Source: Prunella strophiata (taxonomy: Eukaryota > Chordata > Aves > Passeriformes > Prunellidae). Taken from it: a stretch of DNA of 64,000 nt. Shown here piece by piece: positions 13,111 through 25,904 of this stretch; positions within the stretch are counted from its first letter, which is position 1; every line of letters starts with the position of its first letter. The notes below the pieces were generated by a model. It saw only the letters and a list, made by a program, of their open reading frames with translations. It did no database searches and was not told the DNA's origin. The DNA is taken from contig JAZBQD010000030.1 in assembly GCA_036583965.1 (NCBI GenBank), forward strand, positions 57,971,551-58,035,550. The letters are read 5' to 3'. Both the position numbers and the translations under genes were made by a program.

Positions 13111-14944
13111 ACTGATTTCACTACCCCAAAACAATGTATTTTTGTGGTGGTACTCTTGCTTCTTTGATTAAAGGAGTACTACTTTTCATTTGCAAGATGA
13201 TCTGAATTGCCCTCTTCTCCAAACAGCACTGAAAAAAGGAAGTTTTAGCAGCTGCCATGCCAGTACTCACTTTAAATTTATTTCTTGCAGATCATGGAAT
13301 CAGCAGACTGACAATTTTGCTGGAGATCTCACAGGAAATAATGCAAAATTTTAAAAGTTCAAAGTGGGTTTACTGAAAGGAAAAAAATATACAATTACAG
13401 TACTGTTACAATTCAGATTTTCCAATATTTTATTTCACAGCTACTATGACCTAACCATTTGTGGTTTTCTTAGAGAAACTTGAATTCACAGACCATTGAC
13501 TGCACAGCCTGCAACAGCTACTCAGAAATCTCTATGCTTTTTATGCTAAACTAGTTTACACATAAAGACATTGAGACACATTTGGAAGTGAAATTGGTCC
13601 AGCTAGGGTCAGTAAAGGTGTCTGAGATGTATAGCAGATTTTGCATATAATGAAAGCATGGAAATGGTTAAATTATTTAGTCAGGAAAAGAGAAATATAG
13701 AAAAGGAACAGAATCAGGTTATCTATACAACATGAAACATTAGGGAAAAAGATCAAAAACTGTTACTGTAATCTGGCTTGTCTCAAAGTATATTTAAACA
13801 CCACAGTATCACTATAAAAGGAAAATAGAAGACAAATATGGAATGTTTTATAAAGTATGCTTCTACACCAAATAATCTTAGCAAAAAAATCAATGCCGCA
13901 GAAAATCATGAAAGAATGTGTTTCAACCAGGTCTTAAAAGTACAGACAGATAATTTATACCCACTAATAATATTTTTAACTACAGTAGCTAACGATAAGG
14001 CTAATCAGATCTCTCTCTTTGAGGGGTATACTCTGATACCATGCTGCAGTCAGGAAGGAATTATTTGTATCCTGTGTAAACTATAATTTAATGCATCTGG
14101 TTACATGTCCTGTGGAGGAAGCTTCTGCTAAAACATTATGTGAAGGCAGTACTAAAATCACTCCTTTGCACAGAGACTGTGATCTAGAATAACCAATTTT
14201 AGCAGTGACATCTAAATTTAGTTATGGATGAGAGAGTTAAACACATTATTGAGAATAACAGTGTAGATTATTTTTCCTTGAAAATTGCACTATGTTACTT
14301 ACAAAAAATGTTAAAAGAGAAATTGTTTTAATTTTAGTTTGCTTAACTTTTATGTCTTAAATTTAGTCTTTTACATAAAACTTGTTGAAAAACAGTAAAA
14401 TGCAAAGTCGCTATGGAGAAGCCACATAAAACAGAAAGGATTTGGGGCCAATGCACATTTTTGGCTTGCACTCATTATAAAACCATGATTTCCTGTATTT
14501 TCTTATAAATATGACAAAAGCAATAGCAGCATAAAAATTCAATTTTGATAACATGCAAAAATCTCAAAACTGAACTATGTTCAAATGCAAGATTTCCACA
14601 CAGTTTTTCTTTGATTAAGTTATGTTGTAACTCAGATTCTAAAAATTTAGCTAATTTATCCTTTTAATTGAGGTACTCTTTCAAGATGTCAAACTTAAAA
14701 CCATTCCTGTTGATTAGCTTTGCTTTTTCTCTCACTTCTGAGAAATAAGTTGTTTTTAGCACATTCAGGGTGAAAAACAGAGATCCTCATTTCTTCACAG
14801 TTTTGCAAATTTCAATATAACAGGCTGCACAGGTATGATCACCAAAAAAATGCTTAGTACTTTTCTCTGGTACATAAAAGACTGGTCTTGACAAGCTACT
14901 AGACTACAGAATAATAAAATATTTGTCAATGCTCTCAACAAAAG
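13111..14944. other. AT-rich DNA, no gene seen
   Basis: No coding frame with recognisable content (the best is 82 codons at 13838-14086), no RNA gene, and no repeat I can name. Confidence 0.55.
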
Positions 14945-15085
14945 TGTGTGTTCTTCTTTTAACAAATGGAGAAACTGAAGTACGGGATGGTGAAATGATT
15001 TGCCAAGGTAACCAGACAGACCAACATCAGGAATGTTCCTAGAAGTTAGGCCTCCTGGGTACTGCTCTTCTGGGATATGCACTTA
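14945..15085 (+). repeat. Ancient MIR- or L3-like repeat core
   Basis: The run AACAAATGGAGAAACTGAAG, then GTGAAATGATTTGCCAAGGT (14990-15009), ACATCAGGAATG and AGTTAGGCCTCCTGGGTACT follows the classic core of old amniote MIR and L3/CR1-like repeats. That core is an AAACTGAGG block, then TGACTTGCCCAAGGTCAC, then a GGAAT-AACCCAGGTCTCCTG block, in the same order and spacing. It is heavily diverged, so I am fairly sure of the superfamily signal but not of which family. Confidence 0.65.
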
Positions 15086-17403
15086 GATTTGTCTGTGATC
15101 AGGAGATAAAGTTGTCCAACAGTTGATCCTATTGAACATGAAATTTCAACCCTATGTTAGAAAGTAGACATTTGTAAAGAAATATTTGCTTCATTGCACT
15201 TGAGTAACAACAGAGTTACACAGGAATGGGTATAATCACCGGACTTGAAAAGCTAAAATTAGGTTCCTAGAAGTAGTTTCATGGTCTATGAAGAAGGTGT
15301 TTAGGTAAGTATTTGAAAGAGTCTGTTTTGCAAAGTAACTCAGCAGTTACTATGCTTATATATACAAGTTACTATGCTTGTGTATGTTCTGTGTCACTTA
15401 GGCAAAATATGTGGAAAACACAGTGAGTCAGACTGGGACTTCTCCTTTGCAAGGAGAAACATAAGAATCAGAATATATGTGAAACACATATTGCTTTTTC
15501 TGAACAGCTCCATAAATATGCATCTATTTAAAACCACGGGGAGAAAGCCTAGCACAGATCAGCTTCAAATCAGACTTTTATGCCATGTACTAAGCACCTT
15601 GGGATGAAAATATTTCTGTGGAAGAAGCTGCTCTACCTCAGCAATAAGGCTCTTGGCTACAAAGTATTTTCTCTTTTCTTATTGGGAGTGGGGGCAGTGA
15701 GGGGGGAGTTCTGTTTCTTCCATTCTCATACTCAAATTGCTTGGCAGTAGGCAAATTATCTGGATGGGAGTTAATGCAACTCCTCTTCCACATTGTGCAG
15801 CTACTGATCATAGTAGGATCACAGTGTGACCTAATGTGACAATATGAGTGCTCTACAGCAAACAAATGTAACATCTCAAATGTGAGTGGAACCAGGAAAA
15901 GCGGAAGCAGTCACATCTACGAAAGGAAAATGTTATCTAATATTCTTCATGGGTGAGGAGATACAGGAGACTGAACAGAGGTACTTGATGCTCTTACAGA
16001 CACCCTAAAAAATTCATCTGGCTTCCTGATGCCCCTGCAAAAGATGGGAGTCACTGTCAGGCCCTGTGTCACACCTGCCACTCCCCAGGGAATGTTTTAT
16101 TCACTGTATGGCATCTAAAAAGACACCAGTTACCATGTTAGGCCCCTGAATTGCTTGTCATATTTCTGTGCACAGCCCTGGAGAACATGCAGTCAAAATA
16201 TATGGAGCAAAAAAAATCTATCTACAGTTAATGTGGAGTTCAGTAAGTAAGGCTGCATCTAAATTGCTTGGTAAGTGTCTCTGTGGCAGACTGGCAAGTC
16301 CTGATCCCCTTATCATTCAAGTCAGAGACCTTTTAGCAGTGCAAAGTGGTGGCTTTTCAGTCTGCACACCTGAGTTTCCTTTCCATAAAAGAAGTTGTTA
16401 ATTTTTTTTCAAAGGAATATGTTTCTAAGTTTAAGCTTTTTCCAGGAGAGGTTTACGCAAAATGTCCTTTCACTTCATGCTAAGAATGTGGCAACTGAAG
16501 TAGACTTCATAATCCGGTTGTATTTTTAAGAAAACTGTAGGGAAAAGGTGAGCAATGAGACTTGCCTGTGTGTAACATGCATGAAATTGGTATTCATTAT
16601 GGCAGACTGTCTGTTGCACAAAAAGACACTGATCTAATATGTGTCAGGCCATAATACAGAGAATGGAAGATTGCTTGCGCTTTCCTCTTCATGGCTGCTT
16701 TCTCAATACTTTCAATCAGATTTTCTGGCAGCAACTTAGGCAGCAATAAAAGTATAACAGAAATTTCTCTTCATTTCAAACTGTTAGAATAACAGATTAA
16801 AATTCCATACTTTGTCAGCAGTCAAATAAAGCAGATAAACCTAGGCAGTGTGCAGTACACTGCAAGGTCTGTGAACACTAGACTGAGTAAAGTATAAAAT
16901 ACAAATTCTAAATAAAGGTAATTCATCAGTTAACTGTAGCATGCATCTTATGCAATCATTAACTTCAGGTTGTTTAGATAAATCACAAACTTCAACATAT
17001 TTATGAGCATGCAATTTCAAGACAAATACGAAATTACAAAATTTAAATTAAGCCTATTAGGCCTAGCAAAGGTTAATTGATGGATTTATCATATGATGCT
17101 AAAATGTACCAAGAAATAATCAATCAAATAATAATGAATCCAATTCATATTATAAGGTGCTACATTTGTTCTAAATTTCTAGTGCAGTAAATCTTGAATC
17201 CCAACAGGAAATTGTGCTTCCTTTGTATATCTTCATTAATCAAGTGCAGGTTTATGCTGATCAAAACAGTCAAAAAACATCAATCAGAAGTTCAGCAGAG
17301 TTCAGCCATCAAGAAGATAGACAAATAAGCAGCTATTGAATTACTTAAATGCCAATTATATTAAAAGTTCTTTGCCTGTATGCTGACACTATACTGTTTT
17401 GGC

Positions 17404-17420
17404 TTTTTTTTTTTTTTTTT
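17404..17420 (+). repeat. Poly-T tract, 17 bases
   Basis: A pure T run, followed 46 bases later by a 13-base A run (17466-17478). The two could pair as a weak A/T stem, but no element can be recognised between them. Confidence 0.85.
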
Positions 17421-17601
17421 CATTTGTTCCATATGTAGACACTAAATATCACAGGAAAAGAACTTAAAAAAAAAAAAATTCAAGAAAAAGCATGGGCTTA
17501 AAACTAAACTTATTCTAATATTTATTGGAATTCCCTGATGATATAAACATATATAATCCTCTTTTTGATTTACAGTTTTCATGTTAACCCAGCAAAATTA
17601 T

Positions 17602-17620
17602 AAAATAATAATAATAATAA
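17602..17620 (+). repeat. AAT triplet microsatellite
   Basis: About six copies of AAT/ATA in a row within strongly AT-rich DNA. Confidence 0.85.
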
Positions 17621-20399
17621 TTGTACCATATAATTATGCCATATAAATAATACTTTATACTACATCATACATATTAAATAATACACACATGCTATTTTAA
17701 GCTTCTTTCTCTGTGAAAGTTTTTATCTTTGGGGCTGCAAAAAATAACACATTATCTGAAAAACTTTATTTTTGGCTTACCTGCATTCTCTCTTAGAGCA
17801 CAGGCTCATATTAGGACTATGTTACAGTAGTCAAATAAATTTCCTAATCTCAGTAATATGGCAAGGTGGAGTACAAAAATCCTCTTTTACAAATATTTTT
17901 CGTACTTTAAAAATGTGCTAAAAATTAGATATTTATTGTTTACTTTAAACAAAAATGTGCCCAACCACATGCTTTTAAGGAACAAAGAATCAGTTTGGCT
18001 TTACATCCTTCTATTTGTCTCTCTCTTCCATGAGCTGGGTTTCTGTTTTTCTTTATCATCTTGTCATAAATGACTGGAAAGCTTGTGAATTGAGGTTTTC
18101 ATTATAAAATATTTCTCAAACTGTTTTTTCCCCACCTATGTTATGACTCAAATGACAAAATGTGTTATAAAGAAATAAACTGAGATAAAAAAATTCTGAG
18201 TACTGCTTCTAGTCTTTCTCTCTTAAAACCAAATAAACCATGCAAATATTAGAAAGTTTTTTACCAAAATTTTTAAATAATTTATAGAGTTTCAAGTTAA
18301 AAAAAACTTTCTCAAAAGTGCTTAATGTAAAATAACCAAATGATCCCATGAGTGCAAGAAGAGAAGCTTCTTGATACTTCTTTACTGAAACAATTTGGTG
18401 AATTTTCCTGAGAATTTTCTAATTCTGTTAATATTCACAGTACCTTGTAATGCAGATAGTTATTTCAGATTTATTTCAGGAAAATATTACACATATTTTT
18501 CTTCCCTTTTTCCAAGGAGATTAAAAACTTGATACATACTGAGTAGCTTATCTGTGCAAGTTCTTAAATATTATAACAGATAAGACACATACAGAATGGA
18601 AACAAGCTTTTCAGTTTCTCCCAACAGCTTATGGTAATTTATGTACAGTCTGTTACATTTACCCAGAAATTTTGGAGTAACTTCAGCAGTTTGTCTCTGA
18701 CAATATAATGTGAAAATCACTTGATTCAATTCTGAAAAAAAATCACCTATGGGTGATTCCTTCCTTATGAAAGAAATATTCAGTTCTCCAAAGTTCACCC
18801 TGAAAGGCAGCATTTTCAAATTACTCTACCCAATATTTATATGCAATAGAAATTTAGTTTGAAATTCTTTTCTCTTTATTCATATTCAAGTGGGACAGAA
18901 GGATTTCTTTTTATCAAGATGCTTCCAGAGGTTTTTATGCAGGAAGAGTTAATAAGATATTTCTTTTTTTCTGCATATTGAAATTCTAAAACATATATAA
19001 TAATGGCTCAGCTTTTCCTTTGAAATTTCAGCTTGTTTTTGTTTATGATCTGTCTTGAGTCTGTATAACAGACTGTCCAGACCATACAACAGTTTGTTTT
19101 CCAGTCTGCTTAGATGATGTAGTGTTATCTGCAGTTGTTTGTTTATTTGTATTTCATCTTTAGGAGAATCTGGTATGCACCAGACAGCTCTATTTTGATA
19201 AAACCATTTTATTACAGCTTGGCATTTCTGTCTTAGTTTCTTCTTGTGCTTTCTTTCTTTCTTTGTTCCACAAAAGCTAAAGGAAGCCTGGCCCAGCCTT
19301 AACATCAGTTCAGTGTTATGTATGCAACGTTTCTTACAACTTACAAGCTTGTTATTTCAGAATGTTGCTACAGAGAATACTGTTAGCAGGGTAGTTATTT
19401 CCTCCAACACCTTGCTTGTAGTATATAAGGACCTGTGGTTTATGTTTAAAATGAAACATTGTTGATCTGTTAAAAATATTAATACTGTCAATCAAGTTGA
19501 TAAACATCTGTCAGTAAATAATTAAGGATAAATCATAAACCATCCTTTCAGACATTTAACAGTCAATCTTTGCTTGTTGTTTGTGCAATGAAGTTCAAAT
19601 ATTTGAGAAAAAAAGTCATATCCTCCTAATTTGTAAATTATTCATCTAGACCTGGTGAAATTTACTCTGAGAGACTTCAGCTTGGTGAAGCAATAAAAAG
19701 ATATTAGTGCAGACAGTCAAGTCTCAAGATTATTAAAAGGACAAAAACAAAGATTACCTAGAAGAAGGAATATCCAGAGTGTTATAGGGCTATCATTATA
19801 TTTTAAAACTCAGAAAACTTCCTGGACAGACTGTCTGTTGGTAAGGATACAGAAGAGACCAAGAGGCTAAGTAGCAGCCAAAAGAGATTTAAGAAATAAT
19901 TATGCAATTTCAAAGAAACTTCAATCTGTAGAAAGGGAGAAAAAAGTTTTGTTGTCATATACAATAATATGAGTAGTGTATGTGGCACTGCCACATGTCA
20001 TATTCTCACTAAGAATGAGTGAAAATTCATCAAAATACTATGAGCTACATATAAAATTAGCTAGAGATTTATACTGAAAAAAATAGGTATTGTGGTGCCA
20101 TGGAGTCAAAACAGAAGGTTGTGTCAAGTGGTGTTCCACAGATGTCTGTTCTGAAACTGGAATAATTTAATATTTTCATTAATTATAAGGACAGTGAAAT
20201 AGAGGCAATGTTTATTAAATTTACAAATTATACCAAACTCAGAACAGATCAAAGTACATTGAAATACAGGGTTGGAATTCAAAATTATTTCCAAGAGGAG
20301 AAAATAGTAAATAGAGTGCAATTCAAAATGGGACAAGAACAAAATAACACTTTAAAGTGGATATAAATGATCACATGTACAACATTGAAATCAGTGAGC

Positions 20400-20880
20400 T
20401 AGACACCGAGTGTTGCTAAAAAATACCAAAGTACCTGTCTGGCTTAGCTACTCATAGTGGGTGTCTGGCACAGTTGGATATACTCCATATGTATGGTGCC
20501 TGCCCTCCAGAAATGACATCACCACTGGCCTTGTGTCAAATGCTGCGGTCACATCTGCATGGCTCAGGTGTGCTACAGCATCTCAAATGGCCCTTGGCAT
20601 CTGTGTGTGTGGGCAAGAGACAGAGTCTTAAATAATTGCAGCCAGTGGAGCCAGTGGTGCTCAGCTCACCTGAAATTCGGCATATACACACTGTCAAACA
20701 AACAGCTCTCCAGGCTACACTGGGCTGGATTCAGTGACATCAAGATCCCACTTCAGGAGAGCCCAGGTTTCCTACTGGTGTTGTCTCATACCTGGCAGTC
20801 CCATTTGGATCTTTCGGATACATGGGATATTTCAGTTGACATTAGGCACCGATGTGTGGGCAGCTAAATCAGACACCTTA
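20400..20880. other. Unclassified GC-richer block, possible old repeat
   Basis: Roughly 480 bases of more balanced composition stand out from AT-rich flanks. They contain a 102-codon open frame on plus (20559-20867) without a recognisable domain. The edges are soft, there is no TG...CA boundary pair, no poly-A and no target duplication I can see. The texture resembles old retroelement DNA, but I cannot match it to a family. It could instead be a conserved non-coding element or a decayed processed transcript. Confidence 0.3.
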
Positions 20881-21373
20881 CATTTCCAGTGACCCTTATG
20901 GATTCCCATGACTTTGTATTGTCTAAAAATACAGCATTTCAGTTGTGTGTGTGTCAGAGATGTGACAGACACATTTAGGTTTATGCAGGTAGAAGAATTC
21001 CACTCTGACAGGATGTAAAAACTCCATTTGGCTATCTAACAGGACTGAGTAAATATATAAGAAAAGAAGAATCTAGGGAAACTTGTTACCCAAAAATGTT
21101 TCAGTCCTGCAATATATGAAAGGTTGCAAATGAAGGCTAAATTCCTTGTCTGTGTAGCAAAGACAATAATTATGCTTCCTAAATTGTAGAAAGCTATTGT
21201 TTAGGCACAACTTTTGGTCTGTAGAGAGAATGAAATTTGTCTTGGAATATTGTGGAATTTCTGTCAGTGGAAGTTTCCAAAAACAGTAATTGAAATCCTG
21301 CAGAACAGCCTGGCATCATTGCCAAAAATCAGCTGTCTACTTTTAAAAAATCCTGAACTGTGTGTAAAAATAT
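20881..21373. other. AT-rich spacer, no gene seen
   Basis: A short spacer before the next LTR with no recognisable feature. Confidence 0.5.
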
Positions 21374-21792
21374 TGTGATGGTTTACCAATGGTATTTCTC
21401 AATTTGGTGCTCCCACTGAAAGCACTCCAAATCATGTGCTGCTTGCTCACTTCCCCCTGCTTCCCCTCTCCCCCCTGCAGTGGGCTACAGAGAAGAATTG
21501 GAGGCAAAAAAAGGTAAATATGTGTTGATGAAAGCATAATTTACTATAAAGAGCAGTGAGGTAAGAAAATGAAAACTAACAGCAACAATTTTGCAACAAA
21601 AGTGTACAGGAGAGACAAGCGATTCACATGCAAATGCTCACTGTGGAGCCCAACAATATTCTGGCCCTGAACAGAGCCCTTACCCCAAACCCAGAAATTA
21701 TGGGAGGTGCTATAGAATAACCTGTGGGGTCCTGGCCATGCCCCCTCCTGGCTACTGTAAAAATTAACCCTGTCCTGGCCAGAACCAGGACA
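21374..21792 (-). mobile_element. Avian endogenous retrovirus solo LTR
   Basis: The plus strand runs TGTGATGGTTTACCAATGG ... CTGGCCAGAACCAGGACA, 419 bp, with TGT...ACA ends. The sense strand is minus: it starts TGTCCTGGTTCTGGCCAGGA, then CAGGGTTAATTTT, a start I recognise from a widespread avian LTR group. It ends in GAAATACCATTGGTAAACCA plus TCACA. The bases just outside are AATAT (21369-21373) and GATAT (21793-21797), a 5-bp target duplication with one substitution. No gag, pol or env remnants adjoin it, so it is a solo LTR. Stop-free frames inside it (minus, 21343-21537 and 21544-21807) are incidental. Confidence 0.85.
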
Positions 21793-23267
21793 GATATCCT
21801 GTGCCATATACTAACAATTTATTATAACTTCTGTGTTACACATACAGCAACTGGAGCCAAGAGCTCCACATAATATGACTTTGTATCACTTTCCCAAATC
21901 CCGTTTATAACATGCAATATTCCTACAGTGTAGCTAAGCATCTGAGCATTTTTAGAGAACTTGCTTCTCTTCCTGAAAGACAACCCTTATAATTCCCTTT
22001 GGGATCATATTTTTGATTGCCATATCATGGTTTGGGACTAATGAGTTTTCTCTTGTGCCAAAGATCAGCATGGTTTGCACAAGTCTGGCTTTGCTTGTTT
22101 GAACCTGTAGCTGTCGCTTTCTTTCTTAATGGAATCATCATCTGCCTTTGAAGCTAGATCCCTTCTGAACCAATAGCTTCACAGTCTGACTCTGCCTCTG
22201 ACAAGGATTTGCTAAACTGTAGCTGCTGAGCAATGTAGGCTCACTGAGCTGAGCATCTGCCAGGAGCTATTTGGCATACAGTCAGGATGAGACTGCTACA
22301 GGGGCAACGTCAATAGACAAACCAGCTTCTGGAGTACATGTGTGTCCCTTGCCTTATCTATATGCTGTGTCTATGTGAATTTTACGTGCAATCTGGCCAG
22401 CAAAAGTAGAGACAGGCATTTCCCTGCTGTCGGGTTCCTTGCAGAGATTCTTTCTCCAGCAGATGTTGGCAGATCTTCCCACAGACTTTGTTGTAAGTAC
22501 CATGCCTGTGTCTTCTTCTTCAGATAAAAAAGAAAAAAAAAATAAAAAAAAATCATGTGCTGGCCTCTAAAAACACTACAGAGCTCTTTAGTTAAGTCCA
22601 AAACTAGCCCTTGTGTTTGGACAAGCACAGTGCAAGATTCTGTAGAGCATTTCCAGAGAGTTTGAAGTGTTAGTGAACCCACTCTTTGCTATGCTGTCTT
22701 CAGAAGATAATAGATAAAAAAAATTGAGTTTTAAAAGTGCATGCAAATTCTATGGATGAGTTCAGTCCCTGTGTGTATTCTTTTTCTCATGAATAATATC
22801 ACATAGGCATTTATTCTACTACTGACGATCCTCCACAATCAAGAAGGATGCCAAAATATCTGGGAAATGTTTTCCTTTTGTGATCATAGTGACCATTCTT
22901 CATGTCTTCATTTAAATACTTCTACAACAAATAGTATTGTCTGTAAATTTATCTTTGAGCTGAACCAAGAAAAATGCATATGAATTTAACATACAAAACA
23001 TTGAATATAATTTCTGACATAAAATTAAAGCAGTAATTACCTAACTATTATTTTTACCCTTGCTCTGGTTAGTTAACAGAGGAATAGCTCTATTACATTC
23101 TTTTCCTAGATTATAATTTATCTACTTGAAACATCAGAATTCATAAAGGAGATGACACCAACTCCTTCCCATGAAAGCCAGAGAGCAACAGTGACCAGTC
23201 ACTAGAGAGTCATGGTACCTCTTTGTTTCTTCAGGAGGAGAACCCAACAAAGAAAAGGAATAAATCT

Positions 23268-23268
23268 A

Positions 23269-23294
<26 letters not shown>
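23268..23294 (+). repeat. Poly-A tract, 27 bases
   Basis: A pure A run after AATAAATCT. The AATAAA upstream (23259-23264) makes a processed-transcript tail thinkable. However, I recognise no gene in the preceding sequence and see no flanking target duplication, so a plain homopolymer is the safer reading. Confidence 0.85.
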
Positions 23295-23301
<7 letters not shown>

Positions 23302-25877
23302 GAGTGTGTGCGCTTTTTTATTTTTTCTTCTACAAAGACAATAGGTTGTACCTCAGAATGATTCAGCTGAAGTGGATTCCTTCAGAATATCTGGGGCCCT
23401 TTCTGGAGCTCTTCTGAAGATTTATGACATTTCTCATCAACAGTTTAGACTCCACACTAGATCTCAGGAAAGTTGTCTGTATCTACACTATAAAATGTCA
23501 GCAAAATAAATGCCAGACACTGGAAGGTGTTGCTGTATCTATCAGTCAAGACTATAATTTGACATTAAGAAACAATAAGGCAGCATGATGTCCCACTATT
23601 CTCAAATCAACTCTTGGCCCATGACACACTTCTTAAACCCCTTCTGCACAACCCACTTAGGCACATATGTCCTCTTCTCCCATCTGCTCAGCATTTCACC
23701 ATTACCTCCAGCGTCTGTGTCTGACTGTATGACTGGATGCATGCATAGCAGCATTTAAGTATCTTAACTCCTACTCAGATATTTTTTTTCAGAATACAGT
23801 TTTTAATTTGTGAAAACTCAAGGTCTGAAAGTCTGCCTGTTGTACTTCAATGAAAGTTTAGATGCCTGAGCCTATCAAAGATGGGAGCCTTCACAGATAT
23901 TGGTTTACAGGACAATAGCCATTGATCCAAATTCCAGTCCTAAACATAGCTAGTAGAAGACAAGAGTTTTCTCTGCTAATAGAATGTAATAGAGTCTTAT
24001 ATATATATAAAATCCCTCAAATACTGTCAAAAATTGTAAGCAAATACAGTATTGCATTTCTTTACAGGTTGGTTTTTTTTTTTTTTTGATGACTTAATTG
24101 GCTGAAGATTAAGTGTGGGCTATGAGAGCAATTGCAATAATTCCTGAAGAAACAGGAAACTAAAATCTTTACATACAGCTGAACCCATTTTTCTCCTCAT
24201 AAAATACACAGACATATTTCCCTTCAGAGGTTTGCTCACAAAAGTTAAGGTATATTGAATGAAATTCCTTCTCAAAAATAGGGTAGAGAAGTTGAGAGGA
24301 AATTATCAATAGCAAGGTAGGGACCAAGAAATGCAAAATTTTAATTGGATCCTGCAGACAGACCCTTAGAGAAAAGATATAGAAGTTTTAGTTGGCAATC
24401 CCTTTCTATTAAACTCTCTGTTGAACTAGCAAAAATTAAAAACTAAACACACAGCTAATTGTCCTCAGCTCCATTTTAATAAGCTGTATAGGTAAAGACA
24501 GAATTAGAGTAGAGCAATGCAGTGTGTTAGGAAATAGGTAAGTGAACTGGAGGGAAAATGCAGCCAAATGGGTGCAAAAATAAGTACTTTTAGAATATTG
24601 GAGCTGACTCATCCCTTCAGCAGGGGATGGTGCCTGTGGCACTGTCAGGATCACTCCTGGCCCTTGAAGGATCATTTTGGAGGGGAAAGCAACAGCAGGA
24701 ATGCAACAGTGGCAAAGACGGAAAGTGCATGCCACAGTAGTTCCCCTTATTTTCTGAAATATGTACAAATTCCTAGTCATAGTGGGCCTGACAAAGAAAA
24801 AGCTGCTGTCACAATCCTGAAGGGGTAAATAGGAAATTTCTGTCCTGCAGTAAACTATGCCAGAGACAGGGAAAACTGGAAGGGAAAGATAAGAGGAGAG
24901 CAGATGTTTGACACTCGGTACCAGAGAGGAAGCCTATACTGTGGCTGCTGAAATGGAGAGATCCCCTGTGAGAACCATGTCTTAGAAAGCAGCTGCCAAG
25001 TCAAATAGCCATTAAATCTCAGCAGAAACAAACATCATCACACTACGCTTTGTCTCTTTAGTAGACCCAACAGCAGTTCACACTGGGCTAGTATCAACTG
25101 TACCATACAAAACCTACATGAAAATACAGGCCAGAGTGACAAAAGCATGCACTTTTAATTAAGTTGTTTGAAATTAAATGAAAAATGTACTGGGAAAAAG
25201 GAGTGAAAAAGTTGGAAATCTAGCTTGTGAATTGAACCTATGTTCTTTTCTATGTATAATACCCTATTACTCTGCCTTATCTTCACATTTTTCTAAGGAG
25301 AATTTAACTGACACATCTTTGCTAGTGCAAAATATGTCTTCCAGTTAGGGATAATAAAATGGGGATCTTTCCCATCTCTGGTCCTTTCTCAATTGCTCCT
25401 GAATACCTGGGCAAGAGGGCATACAATTACTTCATGGATCTGGTCATTCTTTATGTGCAGTCAGACCCTCTCATAAGGTAAGGGAAATGAAAAACTCACA
25501 ATCCTTCCTTTCCACAGAAGGCAACTGTTATATATTTTGTTGGGAAAAGGAAAAAGACTAGCTATCCCAAGGCACACATGTCTAACTTCAGTGTGGTAAT
25601 CAGCAACCAGTACAGAGTACTGGGAGAGAGATGAACTACTAAATCAATTCAGCTGATACCTAGAGTAATGTGGACAATTTCCTCTTCAAGCCAGAACAGA
25701 GGAGTTAAAAGTAAGTAAAAACTGAAAGATAAGGTTCAGGTTTTTGACTGTGCGAGCATGCAGAGAGAAAATGAAAGCTTTAATATCAAAAAGGGAAGAT
25801 GTGCTGCTGGTACTAAACTGTGTTTTCACATTCAGACATAAAAAGTACATAGTCTGATTACAAAAAACTCCATGCTT

Positions 25878-25904
25878 AAAACAAACAAACAAACAAACAA
25901 CAAA
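25878..25904 (+). repeat. AAAC tetranucleotide microsatellite
   Basis: About six ACAA/AAAC units in a row. A similar repeat lies at 40963-40987. Confidence 0.88.

Larger units (their letters stand above)
15086..20399. other. AT-rich DNA, no gene seen
   Basis: More than 5 kb without a recognisable gene. It contains a 13-base direct repeat (AGTTACTATGCTT at 15345-15357 and 15367-15379, spaced 22 bases), homopolymers at 17404-17420 and 17466-17478, and an AAT triplet repeat at 17602-17620. The longest non-repeat open frame of the window (118 codons, minus strand, 18949-19305) is here; it has no recognisable domain. Confidence 0.55.

Noticed and set aside
15345..15379. 13-base direct repeat AGTTACTATGCTT
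   Set aside because: Two copies 22 bases apart with no flanking structure. A small local duplication, not a feature.
18949..19305. 118-codon open frame on the minus strand, rich in K and Q
   Set aside because: It lies in plain AT-rich DNA with no recognisable domain. At this composition a few frames of this length are expected in 64 kb over six frames. A protein search would be needed to reopen it.
23223..23417. Open frame with a long lysine run
   Set aside because: The lysines are the translated A27 homopolymer.
24568..24828. Possible exon (86 codons, balanced composition)
   Set aside because: No recognisable protein motif, an equally long frame antisense to it, and no convincing splice-site pair.
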